DNA of 64,000 bases from Micromonospora pattaloongensis (GTDB lineage: Bacteria; Actinomycetota; Actinomycetes; Mycobacteriales; Micromonosporaceae): the NCBI RefSeq assembly GCF_900107255.1, contig NZ_FNPH01000012.1, forward strand, positions 1-64,000. The letters are read 5' to 3'. The notes beneath the pieces were generated by a model. The model saw only the letters and a program-made list of their open reading frames with translations, made no database searches and was not told where the DNA came from. Numbering within the stretch: the stretch's first letter is position 1; every line of letters begins with the position of its first letter. Positions 59,800 through 64,000 of this stretch are shown here, one piece after another. The translations under genes were made by a program, and so were the position numbers.

Positions 59800-61395
59800 G
59801 TGTCCGGCCCGTGGGCGAGCATCGTCGTTCCCGTCTACAACACCGCGCGGTGGCTGCCCGAGGCCCTCGCGTCGGTCGACCGGCAGTCCTGTCGGGACCG
59901 GCTGGAGGTCGTCGTGATCGATGACGGCTCGACCGACGACTCCGGCCGGATCGCCCGGGAGTACGCCGAGCGCGCGCCGGGGGTGCGCTACGTGCGCCAG
60001 GAGAACGCGGGCCTCGGGGCGGCGCGCAACCACGGCGTACGGCTCGCGAGCGGCCGCTACCTCGGGTTCCTGGACTCCGACGACGTCTACCCGCCCGAAG
60101 GTCTGCACGACCTGCTCCGTCTCGCGGCCGCGCACGGTGCGCCGATCGCGGTCGGCGACATGCGGGGGCTGCCGCCGCGCCCCGACCCGCCGTGGCGACG
60201 CGAGCTGATCACGGGTCAGCGGGTGATCGGCTCGGTGGCCGAGGCGCCCGACCTCGTCGGCAACCCGTCGGCCTGCAACAAGGTCTTCCGCCGGGACTTC
60301 GTCGTCGACGCGGGCGCGGCGTTCACCGAGGGGACCGCGTTCGAGGACGTGCTCTTCACGTTGCCGCTGCTGCTGCGCTCGCCCCGGACCGTGCTCACGC
60401 CGGGGCTGGCGTACCTCTACCGGACGCGCGGCGACGGCAGCTCGATCATGGATGCCCGCAGTCAGCCGGTGCAGATCTTCCAGCACCTCGCGCTCCTGGA
60501 GCGGCTGGCCGCCGATGTGGCCGCCGCCGACGCGGGGATCCGCTACGCGGTGCACCGTTGGATCGCCTACATGCAACTGCACTACGCCTGGCGCGCCGCC
60601 TCGGCGCTCGGCGACGAGCAGCTCGCGGAGTTCACCGGGCGGATGTCCGCGCTGTTCAAGGACATTCCCGTGGAGATCGTGGCCGAGTTCGTGTCCAACG
60701 CCGGGGCGGGGGTACGCGCGGCGGCGATCTACGAGCAGGACGTCGGCGCCCTCCGCAGACCCCGGTTCAGCGGCCCGCTGCGGGTGCGTGCCGGACACGT
60801 CTACGCCGGCCATCCGCACTTCGACCGCTACCGCGAGCTGCTCCGCGTCCACGATCTCGCGGCCACGATCGCGCGGATCCGCGCCGACGGGGTCGTCGAG
60901 GGCGACGTGGCGCTGCCCGGCGTCGTCGCGCCGCCCGGCGAGGTGCGGCACGACATCCTGCTGGAGGTCGGCGACGGCCTGGTCCGCCGTCCCGTGCTGG
61001 TATGCGCCGTCGACGGCGGGCGGCTGCGGTGGCGCTGCGAGATCCCGCTGGAGGCGGTGGAGCAGGGGCGGCACCGGCTGCGCCTGGTGGTCCGGGACGA
61101 CGGGCGGGAACAGGCGATCCCGGCGCGCACCCGCGGAGCCCGGCCGGTGCCGGTCGGCGGTGGTCGCAGCGCGTGGCTGCGGCCGTCGGGGCCGGAGCCG
61201 GAGCTGGTCATCGCGGGCACCCGGCTCGACGCGGCCCTGCAGCGCTCCCGCTGGGCCGCGCGCGCGGCCGGTCGGCGGGCGCGGGCGTCCGCCCGGACCG
61301 GCCGGGCCGCGATCGCCCGGGCACTGCGCCGGCTGGCGCCCGCGGTAGCCGGCCGCGCTGTTCAGCCGGCGACCCGGAGCACCAGGCGGCGGTGA
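59800..61395 (+). CDS. family 2 glycosyltransferase with C-terminal extension
   Basis: 531 residues from GTG 59800 (GAGGTGAGGC upstream). The GT-A domain reads ASIVVPVYNTARWLPEALAS, VVIDDGSTDDSGRI and YLGFLDSDDVYPPEGLHDLL (metal site), then NKVFRRDFVVDAGAAFTEGT and EDVLFTLPLLLR, close to TarQ/SnoI-type polymer transferases. The remaining about 220 residues are beta-rich (VDGGRLRWRCEIPLEAVEQG). A basic tail (RSTRRR) follows. Its 3' end overlaps the convergent gene by 34 bp. Confidence 0.85.
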   Translation: MSGPWASIVVPVYNTARWLPEALASVDRQSCRDRLEVVVIDDGSTDDSGRIAREYAERAPGVRYVRQENAGLGAARNHGVRLASGRYLGFLDSDDVYPPEGLHDLLRLAAAHGAPIAVGDMRGLPPRPDPPWRRELITGQRVIGSVAEAPDLVGNPSACNKVFRRDFVVDAGAAFTEGTAFEDVLFTLPLLLRSPRTVLTPGLAYLYRTRGDGSSIMDARSQPVQIFQHLALLERLAADVAAADAGIRYAVHRWIAYMQLHYAWRAASALGDEQLAEFTGRMSALFKDIPVEIVAEFVSNAGAGVRAAAIYEQDVGALRRPRFSGPLRVRAGHVYAGHPHFDRYRELLRVHDLAATIARIRADGVVEGDVALPGVVAPPGEVRHDILLEVGDGLVRRPVLVCAVDGGRLRWRCEIPLEAVEQGRHRLRLVVRDDGREQAIPARTRGARPVPVGGGRSAWLRPSGPEPELVIAGTRLDAALQRSRWAARAAGRRARASARTGRAAIARALRRLAPAVAGRAVQPATRSTRRR

Positions 61396-63668
61396 CGGTC
61401 GGGCTCCAACCACAGCCGGGCACCGGCCGACCGCGCCGGCAGCCGTTCGCGGGCCCGCAGCGTGACCGGCAGGTCGCACGCCCCGCCCCGGGTGTCCGGC
61501 CCCGCGGGCCGCTGCAGCAGCCACCAGTGCCCGGCCGCGAGCGGGCCGCCGTCCGGTTCGCAGCGCAGCGTCGCCCGCCATCCCGCCGGGCCGAGCCGGA
61601 CCGGCAGCACGCGGTCGGGCGGGGCGGGCCGCGCGGGCGTCTCGTCGCGGAACCGCAGCACCAGCTCGAACCCGGGGCGTGTCGGCGGGGGCGGCCCGCT
61701 GAGCAGCAGCGCCGCCGGCGCGCCCCGCACCCGGGCGAGCAGCGGTCCGGCCGGCAGCGACCGGATCCAGAGCACGCCGGCGTCCCCCGGCTCGGCCAGC
61801 ACGGTCCGCGCGGCGGCCACGGCGGCGTACGAGAGGTAACCGGCCGAGACCGGCAGCGCCCGTGCCTCGTCGCCCGCCGCGAACTCCACCAGCCACTCGT
61901 CGCCGACGGCCCCCACCGGCGCGCCGCCGTCCGACGCGCCCGCGGTCACGTCGGCGAGGGGAATCCTGGCCGTGAACCGGGTGCCAGGGCCGTCGGGCGT
62001 GACCGGGTAGCGGCGCCAGGGCACGCCGGGGGCCCGGCACAGCCACAGCGCGGCGTCCGGGTCGGCCGGGGCGGCCGACTCCCCCGCCACCACCAGATGG
62101 TCGCCGTCGCGCCGGCAGGACGTGGCCCGCACGCGCCACCGCTCGACGACGAGCCGCAACGAGCGGTCCCGGACCAGCGGCACGACCCGCACATCGGGGG
62201 CGACCCACGCGGCCGGCAGCGGCGGCGGTATCTCGCCGACCCCCATCGGCCGCCGCTGGAGGCCGGCCGGGCCGATCGCGGCGGCCACGACGCGCCAGCT
62301 CTGCTCCACCCACCGCCGGCGGACCCGCAGCACGGCCGGGTCGATCGAGACCTGGAAGCCGGACCACGCGTACCGGGGCGGCAGGGTGGGCGCGTCCGGG
62401 GAGCGGCGCGGCAGGCTCGGCGACACGACGCGACGGCGACGGCGCGGCTCGTCGCGCAACCACAGTCCGCGCAGCGAACTCCACGGCCGCGCCGCGCCGG
62501 TCGCCGGGTCGTACGCGTGGCCGCGCACCCGCAGCCGGCCGGCGTGCCAGCGCAGTTCGTGCACCTGCGTCCGCATCGGGTCCGCCACCCGGTACAGCTC
62601 GCGTGGCAGCTCGGCCCGGCCGGCGTCCAGGTACGGCAGCGCCTGGTAGTGCCGGCGCCCGCGGCGTACCACCGGCAGCACGGCGCTGTCCCGGCTGGCG
62701 GAGACCACGGTGAGCAGTTCGGGGATCATGCGCCGCTGGACGAGGCGCCACGCCACCCGCAGAGGCGGCGGGAGCCGGTCGAGCACCCGCGCGTCGACCC
62801 CGGCGAGGTAGTCGGCCGCCAGATCGAGGAACATCTGCCGGTAGACGTCGCCGACGTCCGGGAGCAGGTGCAGGAACATCCGCAGATCGCTCTGCAGCGC
62901 CGTCTCGTCGTACCAGTCCTTCATCGCGCCCTCGCCGATCCCGGCCAGCGCCCGGCGCGCGCTCTCCACCGCCGCGAACCGGTCGACGACGTTGCGAAGC
63001 TCGTTCTGCCGCTGGCTGATCGACGGTTCCGCGCCGGCCTCCCGCTGCCGCCAGTAGTAGACCGGCAACTCGATCACGTCAACGGCACGGGCCAGGGCGT
63101 ACGCCGGGACGGTCACCGGGATGTCCTCGTAGCGCACCCCCTCCGGGAACCGCAGCCCGTGCCGTTGCCAGAACGACCGCCGGAAGACCTTGTTGCAGGC
63201 CAACCGGTCGTAGACCAGGTTCCGCTGCTCGCGCAGGGCGATGCCGAGCCGGGTGGTCCGGTGGGTACCGCGATGCAGCGGCGACTGTCGCACCCCGCGC
63301 GAGGTCAGCAGGCCGACGTTGCCGGACGCGAAGTCCGACCCGGTGCGTTCGAGCGCGCCGACCAGGACCTCGAGCGCGGTCGGCGGCAGCACGTCGTCGC
63401 TGTCGACGAACGTGAGGTAATCGCCGTGCCCGGCGCGCAGCCCCGCGTTGCGGGCCGCCCCGAGCCCCCGGTTCGGCTGCCGGATCAGCCGGAACCGCCG
63501 GTCGCGCTCGACCCACCGCTGCGCGATCTCGGCGCTGTCGTCGGTCGAGCCGTCGTCGACGAGCACGACGTCGAGCGCGTGGTGGCTCTGCCGCGCGAGC
63601 GAGTCGAGGCACTCCGGCAGGTACCGCCGGACGTTGTGGATCGGCACGACGGCGAGCACCGACGGCAC
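61362..63668 (-). CDS. large family 2 glycosyltransferase with 400-aa C-terminal region
   Basis: 768 residues. GTG 63668. The GT-A domain (1-about 230) reads VLAVVPIHNVRRYLPECLDS, VLVDDGSTDDSAEIAQRWVE, YLTFVDSDDVLPPTALEVL and LACNKVFRRSFWQRHG. The helical middle runs to about 350, and about 400 beta-rich residues follow, organised as repeated strands (VHELRWHAGRLRVRGHAYDP is the first unit). Such tails occur on teichoic and capsular glycosyltransferases and may bind the acceptor. It starts 4 nt after the upstream glycerophosphotransferase stop, so the two are co-transcribed. Confidence 0.86.
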   Translation of the reverse strand: MPSVLAVVPIHNVRRYLPECLDSLARQSHHALDVVLVDDGSTDDSAEIAQRWVERDRRFRLIRQPNRGLGAARNAGLRAGHGDYLTFVDSDDVLPPTALEVLVGALERTGSDFASGNVGLLTSRGVRQSPLHRGTHRTTRLGIALREQRNLVYDRLACNKVFRRSFWQRHGLRFPEGVRYEDIPVTVPAYALARAVDVIELPVYYWRQREAGAEPSISQRQNELRNVVDRFAAVESARRALAGIGEGAMKDWYDETALQSDLRMFLHLLPDVGDVYRQMFLDLAADYLAGVDARVLDRLPPPLRVAWRLVQRRMIPELLTVVSASRDSAVLPVVRRGRRHYQALPYLDAGRAELPRELYRVADPMRTQVHELRWHAGRLRVRGHAYDPATGAARPWSSLRGLWLRDEPRRRRRVVSPSLPRRSPDAPTLPPRYAWSGFQVSIDPAVLRVRRRWVEQSWRVVAAAIGPAGLQRRPMGVGEIPPPLPAAWVAPDVRVVPLVRDRSLRLVVERWRVRATSCRRDGDHLVVAGESAAPADPDAALWLCRAPGVPWRRYPVTPDGPGTRFTARIPLADVTAGASDGGAPVGAVGDEWLVEFAAGDEARALPVSAGYLSYAAVAAARTVLAEPGDAGVLWIRSLPAGPLLARVRGAPAALLLSGPPPPTRPGFELVLRFRDETPARPAPPDRVLPVRLGPAGWRATLRCEPDGGPLAAGHWWLLQRPAGPDTRGGACDLPVTLRARERLPARSAGARLWLEPDRHRRLVLRVAG

Positions 63669-63672
63669 CGGC

Positions 63673-64000
63673 TCAACCCGCCTCGTCGAGCAGCACCCGC
63701 CGCACCACCCGCTCGGCCGCCCGGCCGTCCTCCAGCGCGCAGAACCGGCGTCGGAACTGGCTGCGCGCCTTGGCGGCGGCGTCGTCGTCGGCGCTGCCGG
63801 TGCGGAACAGGTCCAGCAGGTCCGGGAAGGTCAGGGCGACCGCGCCGGGCGGCTCCGCGGTGATGTCGAAGTACACCCCGCGGACCAGCCGGTACGCCTG
63901 CCAGTCCGGCGCGTAGATCACGATCGGCCGGTCCAGGATCGCGTAGTCGAACATCAGCGAGGAGTAGTCCGTCACCAGCACGTCGGCGGCGAGGCAGATC
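63673..64000 (-). CDS. CDP-glycerol glycerophosphotransferase C-terminus (runs off window)
   Basis: Only the last about 109 codons are inside; the 5' part lies beyond 64000. The stretch reads DVLVTDYSSLMFDYAILDRP, then VIYAPDWQAYRLVRGVYFDI, the classic end of TagF/TarL catalytic domains (VTDYSS and the PDW...RG.Y segment). These enzymes transfer polyol phosphate from CDP-glycerol or CDP-ribitol onto a lipid-linked chain. It lies upstream of the transferase gene at 61362 with a 4-nt gap, and is a second polymerase in addition to that at 36697. Confidence 0.88.
   Translation of the reverse strand, partial: ICLAADVLVTDYSSLMFDYAILDRPIVIYAPDWQAYRLVRGVYFDITAEPPGAVALTFPDLLDLFRTGSADDDAAAKARSQFRRRFCALEDGRAAERVVRRVLLDEAG

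Noticed and set aside
59764-62751. 995-codon open frame on the minus strand and a 1,223-codon frame on the plus strand (60192-63863)
   Set aside because: Both run antisense or out of frame to glycosyltransferases with intact motifs; they have no ribosome site or domain.

Overview
The window is very GC-rich, uses many GTG starts, packs genes with 4-nt ATGA/GTGA overlaps, and carries actinobacterial families: an IniB-like repeat protein, a family-10 xylanase with CBM2, HxlR/TetR regulators, LigC-type ligase, GH65, GTTT/GGGTA stress promoters and a c-di-AMP riboswitch. It looks like a chromosomal segment of a filamentous actinomycete, most likely Micromonosporaceae (Actinoplanes/Micromonospora type). 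The family assignment is an inference from gene content, not from a marker gene. Left end (1-4230): a noticeably less GC-biased stretch with a decayed IS6-family transposase, an HxlR/RidA pair and four orphan small membrane proteins on the minus strand. 4230-10000: an MDR oxidoreductase and two TetR regulators with strikingly related palindromic operators, a chemoreceptor, and an IniB-domain glycine-rich repeat protein. 10100-13910: a secreted GH10 xylanase and a secreted glucuronyl C5-epimerase-like protein, head to head across about 730 bp. 14190-38410: the main locus, a large cell-surface glycopolymer region. It holds all five enzyme types needed for a UDP-2,3-diacetamido-2,3-dideoxy-uronic acid (WbpA-, WbpB-, WbpE-, WbpD- and WbpI-like), several glycosyltransferases, a dolichyl-phosphate-mannose-synthase-like transferase, a PIG-V-like membrane transferase, a TagG/TagH-type ABC exporter, a bifunctional CDP-ribitol synthase and a TagF/TarL-like polyol-phosphate polymerase. 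The inferred product is a wall polymer combining polyol phosphate and diamino-uronic acid. 38440-41060: a small stress island (disordered 60-aa protein, membrane protein, hemerythrin) whose three genes share GTTT-N15/16-GGGTA(G/T) promoters, followed by a one-helix miniprotein and a polysaccharide deacetylase. 41150-48320: a VWA membrane protein and its translationally coupled partner, a FIST plus GAF-PAS-GGDEF-EAL signalling pair, and a stand-alone ATP-dependent DNA ligase. 48550-49840: a promoter, a ydaO/yuaA-type (c-di-AMP) riboswitch, a coiled-coil secreted putative peptidoglycan hydrolase and a strong terminator. 49845-54460: a GH65 phosphorylase/hydrolase coupled to a beta-phosphoglucomutase-like HAD protein, a truncated thioesterase-like fragment and a sugar-ABC ATPase. 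54600-64000: a second glycosyltransferase array (GT-A and GT-B proteins, several with large non-catalytic extensions and two tail-to-tail overlaps), ending in a CDP-glycerol glycerophosphotransferase cut by the window edge. No rRNA, tRNA, CRISPR array or intact mobile element was seen.
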